DNA from: Elizabethkingia occulta
GTDB lineage: Bacteria; Bacteroidota; Bacteroidia; Flavobacteriales; Weeksellaceae
NCBI RefSeq assembly: GCF_002023715.1
Contig: NZ_MAHX01000016.1
Span: forward strand, 558,001 to 622,000
Reading direction: 5' to 3'
DNA: 64,000 nt
Below the pieces are notes generated by a model. The model was not told the DNA's origin. It worked only from the letters and a program-made list of their open reading frames with translations, and made no database searches. A program made the position numbers and the translations under genes. This document shows, one piece after another, positions 55,283 through 63,373 of the stretch (positions are counted from its first letter, which is position 1; each line of letters begins with the position of its first letter).

Positions 55283-55560
55283 ATTTCAGCTCTCCAAAAA
55301 ATATTGGGGCTTTAAAGATATAAATTTTGATTGTTTTCTGTGAATTACTGTACAAATAAAACCAGAAAAAATAAACGGAAAAGTAAGGCTTTTCAGAGAG
55401 TTGTGAGGAGGGCAATTTAATACTAAAGTATGTCAATATTGTATTACAAAATTGTTTAGAAAGTGACTTAATTGCGTCTTCATTTGCCGGAGGTATGTTG
55501 CTGTTAGTAGTGCTTATTTATATAAAAATTTAATAAACAATAATTCTAATAATTAAACTT
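55283..55560. other. original susC leader left of the transposon
   Basis: This stretch lies between the XRE gene and the left end of the transposon. Because the 8-bp duplication places its last bases directly before the susC start, it should be the former susC leader and promoter. A weak candidate -7 box is TTCATTTG (about 55484-55491). It contains no gene. Confidence 0.5.
55553..55560 (+). repeat. target-site duplication, left copy
   Basis: TTAAACTT directly precedes the left inverted repeat and is repeated at 60340-60347 after the right one. Eight bases is the usual duplication length for IS1595-family elements. Confidence 0.88.
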
Positions 55561-55583
55561 GGCACCTACATACAATTTGACAC
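55561..55583 (+). repeat. left 23-bp terminal inverted repeat
   Basis: It starts GGCACCTACATACAATTTG and ends ACAC. It is identical over 23 bases to the reverse complement of 60317-60339. Confidence 0.92.
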
Positions 55584-55690
55584 CATTAGTTAAAAATATT
55601 TTGTATATACTTTTTTAATTCAATTTTTTTATATATATTAATAATGCAAATTTATTTTCATTATTAAAAAATAGATTGCTTTTATTTCTT

Positions 55691-55698
55691 TAAGTTTG
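55691..55698 (+). promoter_or_regulatory. -7 box before the zeta-toxin gene
   Basis: TAAGTTTG fits TAnnTTTG and lies 29 bases before the chosen ATG at 55728. The only TTG upstream (55676-55678) is 12 bases away, too close for a good -33 box. Confidence 0.4.
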
Positions 55699-55727
55699 TG
55701 ATACATTTAAAAACTAATAAGTATCAA

Positions 55728-56663
55728 ATGAATGTACACCCATATCTAAGAAAACTAGATAACATAGATTTAATTGAGCATTTTTTAGAAAAAGTTATTA
55801 ATTATGAAGATTCTAGTAATGATTCAATACTTAGAAAAATAAAATCTGGTGAAGCTGAATTAAAAAACTATATTGATAGTAAATCGACTTTTTTAAGTAC
55901 TGAAAATAGGGATAGAAAATATAAAGATAATAGAGATCGGTGGAAATTAAGAAAACAAATAGTTACAGAATTATTAACTATTAAAAGAGATGACGATGAT
56001 GACAATACATGTCTGGGAGTTGGCGGAACACTGCCTAAATGTAAACTTTTAACGGAAAAAAAGGCGATAATAATTATTGGATTACCTGCATCAGGTAAAT
56101 CTACAATTGCCAATAAAATTGCAGATCATTATGGTGCTATAATTTTAGATTCAGATTTCGCAAAAAGAAAAATTCCTGAGTATGTAGATAATCCAGCTGG
56201 TGCTTCGCTAGTTCATGATGAATCAGATTATCTTGTTTTTGGTGCTAGCGTTAGTGACAAGCCTGATGATTTTAAATGTCTGTTCGAAGAATGTATTGAA
56301 AAAGGGGCTAATATTGTTATACCTAAAATTGGACATGATGAAAAAAAAATTAATAATTTAGCAACAGTATTAAATAAATTAGATTACGAGGTACACCTTG
56401 TTTGCGTAAGTTTAGATAGACGTTTAGCAACACAACGTGCAATAAGCCGTTTTATCAAAACTCATCGCTACGTACCATTAAGCTTAATTTTTGATGGATA
56501 CGGAAATGATTGTATACTTACGTTTTATAGGTTGAAAGATAAAATTGGAATTGAAGACGTCCCCATTAAAACATTTGGAAAACTATCTACCAATGTCTCT
56601 CAAGGTTCCAATCCTATAATTTTATATTCCGATGAAGAAAGTCCTGTAAACGTCTTTAAATAA
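55728..56663 (+). CDS. zeta-toxin-family kinase
   Basis: From the ATG at 55728 the protein is 311 residues. A helical N-terminal region of about 105 residues, with an Asp run at 88-92, precedes a P-loop kinase domain: Walker A GLPASGKST at 118-126, then ILDSDFAKRKIPEY (140-152), the acidic/basic pair typical of zeta toxins and related kinases. Zeta toxins phosphorylate UDP-N-acetylglucosamine and block wall synthesis; this member's substrate may differ. No epsilon-like antitoxin gene lies upstream; an 81-residue gene follows after 20 bases. A GTG at 55698 would overlap the -7 box. Confidence 0.8.
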   Translation: MNVHPYLRKLDNIDLIEHFLEKVINYEDSSNDSILRKIKSGEAELKNYIDSKSTFLSTENRDRKYKDNRDRWKLRKQIVTELLTIKRDDDDDNTCLGVGGTLPKCKLLTEKKAIIIIGLPASGKSTIANKIADHYGAIILDSDFAKRKIPEYVDNPAGASLVHDESDYLVFGASVSDKPDDFKCLFEECIEKGANIVIPKIGHDEKKINNLATVLNKLDYEVHLVCVSLDRRLATQRAISRFIKTHRYVPLSLIFDGYGNDCILTFYRLKDKIGIEDVPIKTFGKLSTNVSQGSNPIILYSDEESPVNVFK

Positions 56664-56683
56664 CAATTTTATATCTTTGTAAA

Positions 56684-56929
56684 ATGAAACCAAAAAAAAT
56701 ATGTAAACAAAATCTTAGAAATAAGTCAGTACTTAGACAAGCAACATTTGCTAGATTTAAGGATAAAGATTATTCGGAACTTTCAATTAATGTAAAAAAA
56801 ATAGTTGTCATAAGAGGTTTCGGATCAGGTAGAAAGTATGTAAAAGCAGTATCTAAATTATATTCTAGGGAGATTAATGATATTGATAGATTCGTACACT
56901 TTGCAGAATCTCTTGTAAAACAAGATTAA
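56684..56929 (+). CDS. small basic protein after the zeta-toxin gene
   Basis: The 81-residue protein is rich in Lys and Arg in its first half (MKPKKICKQNLRNKSVLRQ) and has a predicted helix at the end (IDRFVHFAESLVKQ). It is not a family I know. Twenty bases after the kinase gene, it is likely on the same transcript and could be its antitoxin or partner; only position suggests this. A terminator follows at 56987. Confidence 0.6.
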   Translation: MKPKKICKQNLRNKSVLRQATFARFKDKDYSELSINVKKIVVIRGFGSGRKYVKAVSKLYSREINDIDRFVHFAESLVKQD

Positions 56930-56986
56930 TATTTTTAGATCATCTGTTCTTCAATAATTCAATAATATATATTGCTTTAAATAAGA

Positions 56987-57018
56987 AAAAAATCCAGTAA
57001 ATTATTACTGGATTTTTT
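56987..57018. terminator. bidirectional terminator in the transposon
   Basis: AAAAAATCCAGTAA (56987-57000) and TTACTGGATTTTTT (57005-57018) are exact complements around four bases, with T-runs in both directions. It separates the kinase gene pair from the convergent secreted-protein genes. Confidence 0.85.
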
Positions 57019-57027
57019 GTTTCAAAT

Positions 57028-57426
57028 TTATAATGGATTACAAATGTATACAATTTCTAAAGTATTAATCTTTAGGGTGACTATTTTGGAATCATAATCT
57101 TTTTCAGAAATGAACTCCATTAAAGCTTTACGATTTTCCTTATCATTAAGTAAAAATACTACTCTGTCAGCTTTATCATAATTACCAGATACTATTGTAA
57201 ATACATTTACTTCTTGATTATCTGGATTAGAAAATGTTATTTTATTATTGGGTATATCAATATTTATTTTTTCCTTAGATGGAATGTTTTCAGACCAATC
57301 AGACCAGTTAGTTTCAGTTGCCTTTTTGTGTCGATAAGTCATTAATGTACTTTGTATGGTAAATGATATTTGAGCAAAGGTTACTGAAAATATGCACAAG
57401 AAAGTAATGATAAGTAATTTTTTCAT
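57028..57426 (-). CDS. small secreted protein of unknown function
   Basis: From the ATG at 57426 the product is 132 residues with a signal peptide (MKKLLIITFLCIFSVTFAQ) and a beta-rich remainder (ITFSNPDNQEVNVFTIVSG, LKINTLEIVYICNP). The longer frame to 57546 lies over the upstream gene and was rejected. It is the second of two adjacent secreted-protein genes of the transposon. No family recognised. Confidence 0.65.
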   Translation of the reverse strand: MKKLLIITFLCIFSVTFAQISFTIQSTLMTYRHKKATETNWSDWSENIPSKEKINIDIPNNKITFSNPDNQEVNVFTIVSGNYDKADRVVFLLNDKENRKALMEFISEKDYDSKIVTLKINTLEIVYICNPL

Positions 57427-57442
57427 GATAGATTGATTTAGT

Positions 57443-57862
57443 TTATTTATTGGTATCAACAACGTCATAATCAGTTGCGTATTCAGTATGTTTAATTCTA
57501 TCCCGTAGATTACTTGCTTTAGTGTACAAGCTTGAATCACCACCATAATAATAGGTATATACTATATTCCATAGTCTCTGTTCTTCATAATATGTTTTGG
57601 AATATTTTTTTATAAAATAGCTAAATCTAACCAAGCCATTTGGAGCTTTTGGGCTAATTTTATAATAGTTTAAATAATTTGTAGCTACAGTAATGTATTG
57701 TCTATAATAAGCATTAACTTGATTTTTTCGTTGTTGTAATTGTTCCTGTTGATAACGGGCTTCGTATTCTTTCTGTTTCTTATACTGTTCATAAGATTGT
57801 GCATGTACAGTAGTTACGAAACCAATAGTTCCAACCGATAATAGTAAAAGTACTTTTCTCAT
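57443..57862 (-). CDS. small secreted Tyr/Gln-rich protein
   Basis: The 139-residue product has a signal peptide (MRKVLLLLSVGTIGFVTTVHAQ split at Ala) and a mature part unusually rich in Tyr, Gln and Lys (YEQYKKQKEYEARYQQEQLQ). It is likely helical at first and Tyr-rich later (NYLNYYKISP, YTYYYGGDSS). It is 16 bases before the next secreted-protein gene. No family recognised; a periplasmic or surface role is all that can be said. Confidence 0.65.
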   Translation of the reverse strand: MRKVLLLLSVGTIGFVTTVHAQSYEQYKKQKEYEARYQQEQLQQRKNQVNAYYRQYITVATNYLNYYKISPKAPNGLVRFSYFIKKYSKTYYEEQRLWNIVYTYYYGGDSSLYTKASNLRDRIKHTEYATDYDVVDTNK

Positions 57863-58339
57863 AGGTTTAGGTTTTGATAGTTAAACATTACAAAATACTG
57901 GCATTGTAAGGTCCTTTCCTTACGGAAATCCGTAGTTCGGTTAATCATAGATTGATTTTTTAGTTTCTTTTCAGCCTCGAAAAAGAGTTACTTGTAAATA
58001 AAAGAAAGCGTGAGGACTGCTAACTTATTTTATCGAGTGGGTTCTGGTAAACCTTTGAAGTCAAATAAGCAGCAAGCCCCCACGCCATAGGTATATGACA
58101 TGAGAGTTGCTAACTATATTCCCTTCAATTAAATGTACCAGATTCACTCGAGGAATGTCGTTAAACACTTTCTATGTTGTCGTTGATGTCTTGTTCGGAA
58201 TCTCTATATCCGTTATATCCTGTAAATATAAGGAGTTTTTGGAATGTAAAACAATCAGTCTTTGACTTAGTAAAACATTAGCGTTTCAAACCTATAATAC
58301 CATCAATAAACGGATAGTATTCTTCTAACAATAGAAGAT
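57863..58339. other. structured non-coding stretch in the transposon
   Basis: This 477-base gap between divergent genes is less A/T-rich than its surroundings. It includes the palindrome TACGGAAATCCGTA (57927-57940), GTAAGG/CCTTAC close by, and a long-range stem: CGAGTGGGTTCTGGTA (58034-58049) pairs with TACCAGATTCACTCG (58136-58150) over 15 pairs with one bulge. GCGTG (58008-58012) can pair with CACGC (58081-58085), crossing it. The word GCTAACT occurs twice (58018, 58109). It may encode a structured RNA, hold transposase-binding sites or be a leader of either gene. Confidence 0.5.
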
Positions 58340-59233
58340 ATGAACATTTTTGATGGGATAAAATTAAACTCTGTAATAGACCTTTTCGATACATTTAAAG
58401 ACGAGCAATCATGTATAGATTTCTTGGAAAAAGCTTTTTGGAAAGGAACACCAATCTCTCCGTTTGATAAAGATTCGGTAGTTTATAAATGTAATAAACG
58501 CTACAAGTGTAAGAATACAGGCAGGTATTTCACAATAAAAAGTTGTATAGATATTTTTAAAAATTCGAACGTACCGCTTAGAAAATGGTTTATAGCAATG
58601 TGGCTGTACGTAACACACAAAGGAGGATTGTCATCTAAACTATTGGAAAGAGAACTTGGGTTAACCCAAAAGACAACTTGGAATATGCTTAGAAAAATAA
58701 GAAAGGCATGTAAGTTTGAAAATGAACATTTATTATCGGGCGAGGTTGAAATAGATGAAACCTATGTAGGTGGGAAAAATAAAAACCGCCATGCAAATAA
58801 GAAAGTAAAACATTCCCAAGGAAGAAGCTTTAAAGATAAGACTCCTGTTCTTGGTTTGATTCAGCGAGGTGGAAATGTTGTTGCACAAGTTGTTAAGTCA
58901 GTGAGTCGTGAAGATTTGGAACCTATTGTTTTGAGTAAAGTTAATCTTCTTGATACTGTTTATACTGACGAATGGAAGGCTTATGGCGGTCTCAAGGATT
59001 ATTATATTCACCACATTGTAAATCATGGAAAGAGAGAATATGTGAGAGACAATGCACATACCAATACAATTGAGAACTTTTGGAGCCATTTAAAAAGAGG
59101 AATCATTGGTGTATACCGTGTTGTATCAAGAAAACATTTGCAATATTATGTTAATGAGTTTGTTTTCAGACATAACACAAGACATATGAAAGAAGGACAG
59201 TTATTCGTACACCTATTGTCAAATCTTAAATAA
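58340..59233 (+). CDS. IS1595-family (ISXO2-like) transposase
   Basis: The 297-residue transposase has an N-terminal region ending in YKCKNTGRYFT (ribbon-like), an HTH (LERELGLTQKTTWNMLRKI) and the DDE-type core: D139 in VEIDETYVGGKNK, D210 in VYTDEWKAYGG and the ENFWSHLKRG motif at 245-254. It ends normally with HLQYYVNEFVFRHNTR. It appears intact and should recognise the 23-bp repeats at both ends. It is the only mobility gene of the element. Confidence 0.93.
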   Translation: MNIFDGIKLNSVIDLFDTFKDEQSCIDFLEKAFWKGTPISPFDKDSVVYKCNKRYKCKNTGRYFTIKSCIDIFKNSNVPLRKWFIAMWLYVTHKGGLSSKLLERELGLTQKTTWNMLRKIRKACKFENEHLLSGEVEIDETYVGGKNKNRHANKKVKHSQGRSFKDKTPVLGLIQRGGNVVAQVVKSVSREDLEPIVLSKVNLLDTVYTDEWKAYGGLKDYYIHHIVNHGKREYVRDNAHTNTIENFWSHLKRGIIGVYRVVSRKHLQYYVNEFVFRHNTRHMKEGQLFVHLLSNLK

Positions 59234-59305
59234 CAAAATTGATTACTTATTCTGAAAATATTTTGTGGATATATAAACTAGCAAAACAATTTAAAAATTA
59301 CAGAT

Positions 59306-59596
59306 ATGTCCAAAAAAATTGAACATGAACAAACTCAAATAGAGATTGATTTAAGTAAATTAAACGAACAAGAATTGATAGAGTTCTTACAAGTTAATAT
59401 GGGGTTTGAAAACAATCCCGAAACTCCAGAAAAATATGAAGCATGCTTTAGACTGTATCTATATGTGCGAACGGGTTCTCGTGAGGTAGCAGATGGCTTC
59501 CGTGCAGGAGAATTATTGGAATATTTCAACAATAAAGTATCTATTTCTGACACCTACAATACTATATTGGAAGAGGTAAAGAAATTGAAAAAATAA
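59306..59596 (+). CDS. small acidic protein of unknown function
   Basis: The 96-residue protein is acidic and mostly helical (EIDLSKLNEQELIEFLQVN at the start and a Lys-rich final helix). It starts 73 bases after the transposase stop and is followed by a clear terminator. TTG (59239-59241) and TATTTTG (59259-59265) upstream resemble a promoter with one base missing in the -7 box. No family recognised. Confidence 0.6.
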   Translation: MSKKIEHEQTQIEIDLSKLNEQELIEFLQVNMGFENNPETPEKYEACFRLYLYVRTGSREVADGFRAGELLEYFNNKVSISDTYNTILEEVKKLKK

Positions 59597-59606
59597 TTGG
59601 GAATTA

Positions 59607-59640
59607 AAAATCTCACTATTTTCAATAATAGTGAGATTTT
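59607..59640 (+). terminator. intrinsic terminator
   Basis: AAAATCTCACTATT (59607-59620) pairs perfectly with AATAGTGAGATTTT (59627-59640) around six bases. It lies 11 bases after the 96-residue gene. Confidence 0.85.
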
Positions 59641-59706
59641 ATTACGGTTTCCCGCAATCAAGATATTGTGTTTTCTTTGTAGTTTTATTGCTTAAATTAA
59701 AAGACT

Positions 59707-60039
59707 ATGAGAAAATACCATTTATCTTATGATGTAATTTCAGATAATGACGATTTTGATTTTGTTGAAAAACATTTATCACTTAGAGAAAAAATCCTTA
59801 CAATATTAAAAAAATTGGGTGCTAAAAGTGTTACGAGTCCTTGTGAATCTACAATAATTTTCACATTTCCGAATAGAAATTTTAATCTAAATGCTTTTGA
59901 AAAAGAAGCGAAAAAACATATTTATTTTTCAATTTGTTTGGTTGCTCAATATGAATCTGTACCTATTGAAAAAATTAATGAAAGTCTAAATATTGATGAT
60001 GAAATTTTACAAGATTTGTGGAATAGTATACAAATTTAG
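59707..60039 (+). CDS. small alpha/beta protein of unknown function
   Basis: The 110-residue product has an order of strands and helices like a ferredoxin-type fold: KYHLSYDVIS strand, REKILTILKKLGAK helix, STIIFTF strand and a later IYFSICLVAQY strand. This order is shared with Cas2-, VapD- and GhoS-like small proteins, but no diagnostic motif is present, so the similarity is only a fold guess. It overlaps the end of a minus-strand gene by four bases. Confidence 0.6.
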   Translation: MRKYHLSYDVISDNDDFDFVEKHLSLREKILTILKKLGAKSVTSPCESTIIFTFPNRNFNLNAFEKEAKKHIYFSICLVAQYESVPIEKINESLNIDDEILQDLWNSIQI

Positions 60040-60254
60040 ATTGTATCATCAAGAATTTCATATTGAAAATATTCATCCATATAAAAAGCACATAATACTT
60101 TCCCAATCTTATTATTGGACATAATAATTTCATTTTTGTTATTTGTCAGATTAAATTTTGGAGGTAATTTTTTGAATCTTATAAGATAATCAAGAAATAT
60201 AAAAGCTTTAAAAAGAGGCTTAATTTTGAATAGTAAATTCAAGAATTTATTCAT
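60036..60254 (-). CDS. small unknown protein at the right transposon end
   Basis: The 72-residue frame encodes a hydrophobic/basic N-terminus (MNKFLNLLFKIKPLFKAFIF) and a beta-type tail (KIGKVLCAFYMDEYFQYEIL). It is convergent with the 110-residue gene. Its start codon lies inside a perfect 16-bp inverted repeat (60249-60264 with 60284-60299), which could control or limit translation. Codon-level evidence is weak. Confidence 0.45.
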   Translation of the reverse strand: MNKFLNLLFKIKPLFKAFIFLDYLIRFKKLPPKFNLTNNKNEIIMSNNKIGKVLCAFYMDEYFQYEILDDTI

Positions 60255-60299
60255 AACAACATTATTTATAGGTTATCCATATATAATGTTGTTATGAAT
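60249..60299. repeat. perfect 16-bp inverted repeat near the transposon end
   Basis: ATTCATAACAACATTA (60249-60264) and TAATGTTGTTATGAAT (60284-60299) are exact complements with 19 bases between, 17 bases inside the right terminal repeat. On the minus strand it covers the start of the 72-residue gene. On the plus strand it is followed by TTATTTTTT, so it could also end plus-strand transcripts before susC. Confidence 0.8.
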
Positions 60300-60316
60300 T
60301 TTATTTTTTAAATTAA

Positions 60317-60339
60317 GTGTCAAATTGTATGTAGGTGCC
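60317..60339 (-). repeat. right 23-bp terminal inverted repeat
   Basis: It is the exact reverse complement of 55561-55583 and ends in GGTGCC. It closes the transposon 13 bases before the susC ATG. Confidence 0.92.
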
Positions 60340-60347
60340 TTAAACTT
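60340..60347 (+). repeat. target-site duplication, right copy
   Basis: TTAAACTT, identical to 55553-55560. It ends five bases before the susC start codon. Confidence 0.88.
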
Positions 60348-60352
60348 AAACC

Positions 60353-63346
60353 ATGAGAAGAAGCTCGATTATTGCCCAAGGCTCTTTGAAGGTCGCTATT
60401 GCGTTTTTCCTGTGTACTTCCTACACTGCTATAGCCCAGCAAGTACCTTTAAAGAAAGAAAACTCCAAAAAAGCGGATACGCTATCCAGATCTAAAGATA
60501 TAGATGAGGTAGTTGTTGTCGGTTTTGGAAAACAGAAAAAAGTTAACCTTACCGGTGCCGTAGATATGGTTTCAGCAAAGAAGCTTGAAAACAGGCCTAT
60601 CACCAATATCGGTGCAGGTTTGCAAGGACTTATTCCTAACCTTAATATTACCATAGACAATGGTAGAGCTACTTCGGCAGCAAACTTTAATGTAAGAGGA
60701 TTCACCAGTGTAAATGGAGGTAATCCTTTAATTTTGGTAGATAATGTACCTTATAGTGGTGAGGACCTATCAAGGCTAAACCCTGCAGATATAGAAAGTG
60801 TTTCTGTACTAAAAGATGCCGCAGCTGCTGCAATATATGGAGCAAGAGCTGCATTTGGGGTGGTATTGATTACAACTAAAAGTGCAAAAGGAGGTCAGCT
60901 GAATGTATCTGTAAATACCAATACAGCATACAGAACTGTAGGAAAGCTGCCGGAATTGGTAACAGATCCTCTGACGGTTATGCAGTATAAGCATGACGCA
61001 GCAACTCCTTTATATAACCTCTTCCCGGAAAATGAAAGAGAATATGCCAGACAGATTGCCAATAATCCAAATCTTCCCCGTGTAATTCTGAGTCCTTCAG
61101 ACCCTAATTCATGGGCGTATTACGGATCGACTAACTGGCTGAAAGAAGCATATAACGATACAGCACCTACTTTTACCAATAACATCAGTATATCCAGAAA
61201 GTTGGATAAAGTAGGTTATTTACTTTCAGGGGAATATTACCGCCAGGACGGAATGCTTCGATATGGTAATGATATCTATAACAGATATAACATGAGAGGT
61301 AAGGTAGATCTTAATATCAATCCATGGTTAGATTTATCTACCAATACAGCTTTTACATTCTCGGATTATGATTCTCCGGTATTTATAGATGACCTTTTCT
61401 TTTGGAATGTAAACCGTACACCATCTCTAAGCGTGCCTAAAAACCCAGATGGAACCTGGACAAAGGATGGAGCTAGCATTTTGGGAAGATTGCAGGATGG
61501 CGGACGCTCCAAGAATGAATTTAGACAAACCCAGATCTCATTTGCAGCGAATGCTTCTATTATTAAAAAGGTATGGGATTTAAAGGCTGAAGCAACTTTC
61601 AGAAATACATCATCAATTACCCGTTCTTATGATATCCCTGTAGCCTACAAAACAGGACCAATGCAGCCGATATCTTACACAGGCTCTACAACATCATGGG
61701 CCAGAAACGAGAATATGACCGGAAGATATTACGTGTATAATGTATATACCGATTTTCATAAAAACTTTGGAAGCCACTATGTTCAATTATTAGGAGGTTT
61801 TAATCAGGAATATAACAGATATGGCTACTCTTCAGCAAAAAGGAATAATATTATTTCCACTTCATTGCCTTCTATTGGGTTGAGTACAGGTACAATGGAA
61901 GAAACCGAAAGGATTATAGAATGGGCATTGCAGGGGGTATATTATAGAGCAGCTTATAACTTTAAGAATAAATACCTGTTGGAATTAAACGGCCGTTATG
62001 ATGGTTCTTCCAGATTCCCGAAAGGTCACCGTTGGGGCTTCTTCCCATCGGCATCTGCAGGCTGGGTGTTGTCAGATGAAAACTTCTTTGCAGGAGTGAA
62101 AAATACAATTGGTCTTAACTTACTAAAATTCAGAGGATCTTATGGGTCTCTTGGTAATCAGGATCTGATAGATAAAGATAAGAATACAATAGCTTATCCA
62201 TATATCCCAACGATGGGTACCGGAACTGTGGGACAGATTCTTGGAGATGGCCGTCCTATCGCTGTTTATGCTCCGGGTGCTGTTTCCGATAATTTTACAT
62301 GGGAAAAAGTTTCAACAGTAAACTTCGGAGCAGATTTAGCTTTCTTTAATAATCGACTACAGTTAAACTTTGATAAATATACCCGTTATACCAAAGATAT
62401 GTTGATTCCGGGGAAAATCCTCCCTAATGTTTTTGGAGCATCTGAACCTAAAGTGAATGCGGGAGATCTTAAGACTAAAGGTTGGGAATTTAGATTAGGA
62501 TGGAATGATCAGTTTAAATTAGCAGGCTCTCCTTTCCGTTATAATGTGGCATTTACACTTGCAGATAGCCGATCATATATTACAAGATTTGATAATCCTG
62601 CAAAATTACTTTCTGGATATTATGTAGGCCAGGAAATCGGTGAAATTTGGGGAGCTGAAATAGAGGGCTTCTTTAAAGATGAGGCAGATATTAAGAATCA
62701 CCCTAATCAGACCGCAATGGGTACCGATGATCAATCTTACAGATTCTATCCGGGAGATCCAAAATTCAGAGATCGTAATGGTGATGGTAAAGTAGACATG
62801 GGCGATAAAACAGTAAACAATCCTGGAGATCTATATGTAGTTGGAAATACATCCGCTCGTTTTCCATTTAGTTTAGACTTATCCGGAGAATGGAAAGGAA
62901 TAGACTTGCGTATCTTCTTACAAGGGGTTGGGAAAAGAGACTGGTATCCTGGAGCAGGAACAATTTACTTCTGGGGCGTTTATGCACAGCCATGGACTAA
63001 CGTAACACAGCAAAACCTTGATCACTGGACACCGGATAATCCTAATGGATATTTCCCTGCAGTAAGAGCTTATACGGCAGAAGATAACATGCAGCAGCTG
63101 GGCATTCCAAATAAACGCTATATGCAGGATGCTTCCTATGTCCGTGTAAAGAATGTGACTATAGGCTACTCCCTGCCACTGAAAGAAACTTCTAAAATTC
63201 ATTTTAATAAGATTCGTTTCTATTTCAGTGCCGAGAATATATTCGAGATATCGCATCTGAAAGTAAAACTGGATCCTGAAACCTTAGGGCAAGCAGCTTA
63301 TCCTTTTCAGAGAACATACTCATTCGGTATGAACTTAAACTTTTAA
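60353..63346 (+). CDS. SusC/RagA-family TonB-linked outer membrane protein
   Basis: The 997-residue protein has a signal peptide (cleavage near AIAQQ, residue 29), the plug-domain start DEVVVVGFGKQKKVNLTGAV near 50-70, VRGFTSVNGGNPLILVDNVP and VSVLKDAAAAAIYGARAAFGVVLITT in parts, and a long beta-barrel ending in RTYSFGMNLNF. SusC proteins import glycans or peptides across the outer membrane with a SusD lid. The carboxypeptidase-like N-terminal domain present in most SusC proteins is missing here. The transposon inserted just before the start, separating the gene from its old leader. Confidence 0.93.
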   Translation: MRRSSIIAQGSLKVAIAFFLCTSYTAIAQQVPLKKENSKKADTLSRSKDIDEVVVVGFGKQKKVNLTGAVDMVSAKKLENRPITNIGAGLQGLIPNLNITIDNGRATSAANFNVRGFTSVNGGNPLILVDNVPYSGEDLSRLNPADIESVSVLKDAAAAAIYGARAAFGVVLITTKSAKGGQLNVSVNTNTAYRTVGKLPELVTDPLTVMQYKHDAATPLYNLFPENEREYARQIANNPNLPRVILSPSDPNSWAYYGSTNWLKEAYNDTAPTFTNNISISRKLDKVGYLLSGEYYRQDGMLRYGNDIYNRYNMRGKVDLNINPWLDLSTNTAFTFSDYDSPVFIDDLFFWNVNRTPSLSVPKNPDGTWTKDGASILGRLQDGGRSKNEFRQTQISFAANASIIKKVWDLKAEATFRNTSSITRSYDIPVAYKTGPMQPISYTGSTTSWARNENMTGRYYVYNVYTDFHKNFGSHYVQLLGGFNQEYNRYGYSSAKRNNIISTSLPSIGLSTGTMEETERIIEWALQGVYYRAAYNFKNKYLLELNGRYDGSSRFPKGHRWGFFPSASAGWVLSDENFFAGVKNTIGLNLLKFRGSYGSLGNQDLIDKDKNTIAYPYIPTMGTGTVGQILGDGRPIAVYAPGAVSDNFTWEKVSTVNFGADLAFFNNRLQLNFDKYTRYTKDMLIPGKILPNVFGASEPKVNAGDLKTKGWEFRLGWNDQFKLAGSPFRYNVAFTLADSRSYITRFDNPAKLLSGYYVGQEIGEIWGAEIEGFFKDEADIKNHPNQTAMGTDDQSYRFYPGDPKFRDRNGDGKVDMGDKTVNNPGDLYVVGNTSARFPFSLDLSGEWKGIDLRIFLQGVGKRDWYPGAGTIYFWGVYAQPWTNVTQQNLDHWTPDNPNGYFPAVRAYTAEDNMQQLGIPNKRYMQDASYVRVKNVTIGYSLPLKETSKIHFNKIRFYFSAENIFEISHLKVKLDPETLGQAAYPFQRTYSFGMNLNF

Positions 63347-63373
63347 CATCTATAATTTCTTAAGCATATAAAA

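Larger units (their letters stand above)
55561..60339. mobile_element. IS1595-family transposon with passenger genes, 4,779 bp
   Basis: The element is bounded by perfect 23-bp inverted repeats (starting GGCACCTACATACAATTTG) and flanked by an 8-bp direct repeat TTAAACTT. It encodes an ISXO2-like DDE transposase at 58340-59233 and at least six further genes: a zeta-toxin-like kinase, an 81-residue basic protein, two secreted proteins and two or three small unknowns. Its base composition is distinctly A/T-rich in the outer parts. IS1595 elements with passenger genes are known as a class. This gene set is unknown to me. Confidence 0.92.

Noticed and set aside
57960-58160. tmRNA, 6S RNA or retron RNA
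   Set aside because: The structured stretch shows none of the conserved parts of these RNAs, and no reverse transcriptase is nearby.
59707-60039. Cas2-like protein as part of a CRISPR system
   Set aside because: Only the order of strands and helices is similar; there is no repeat array and no other cas gene.
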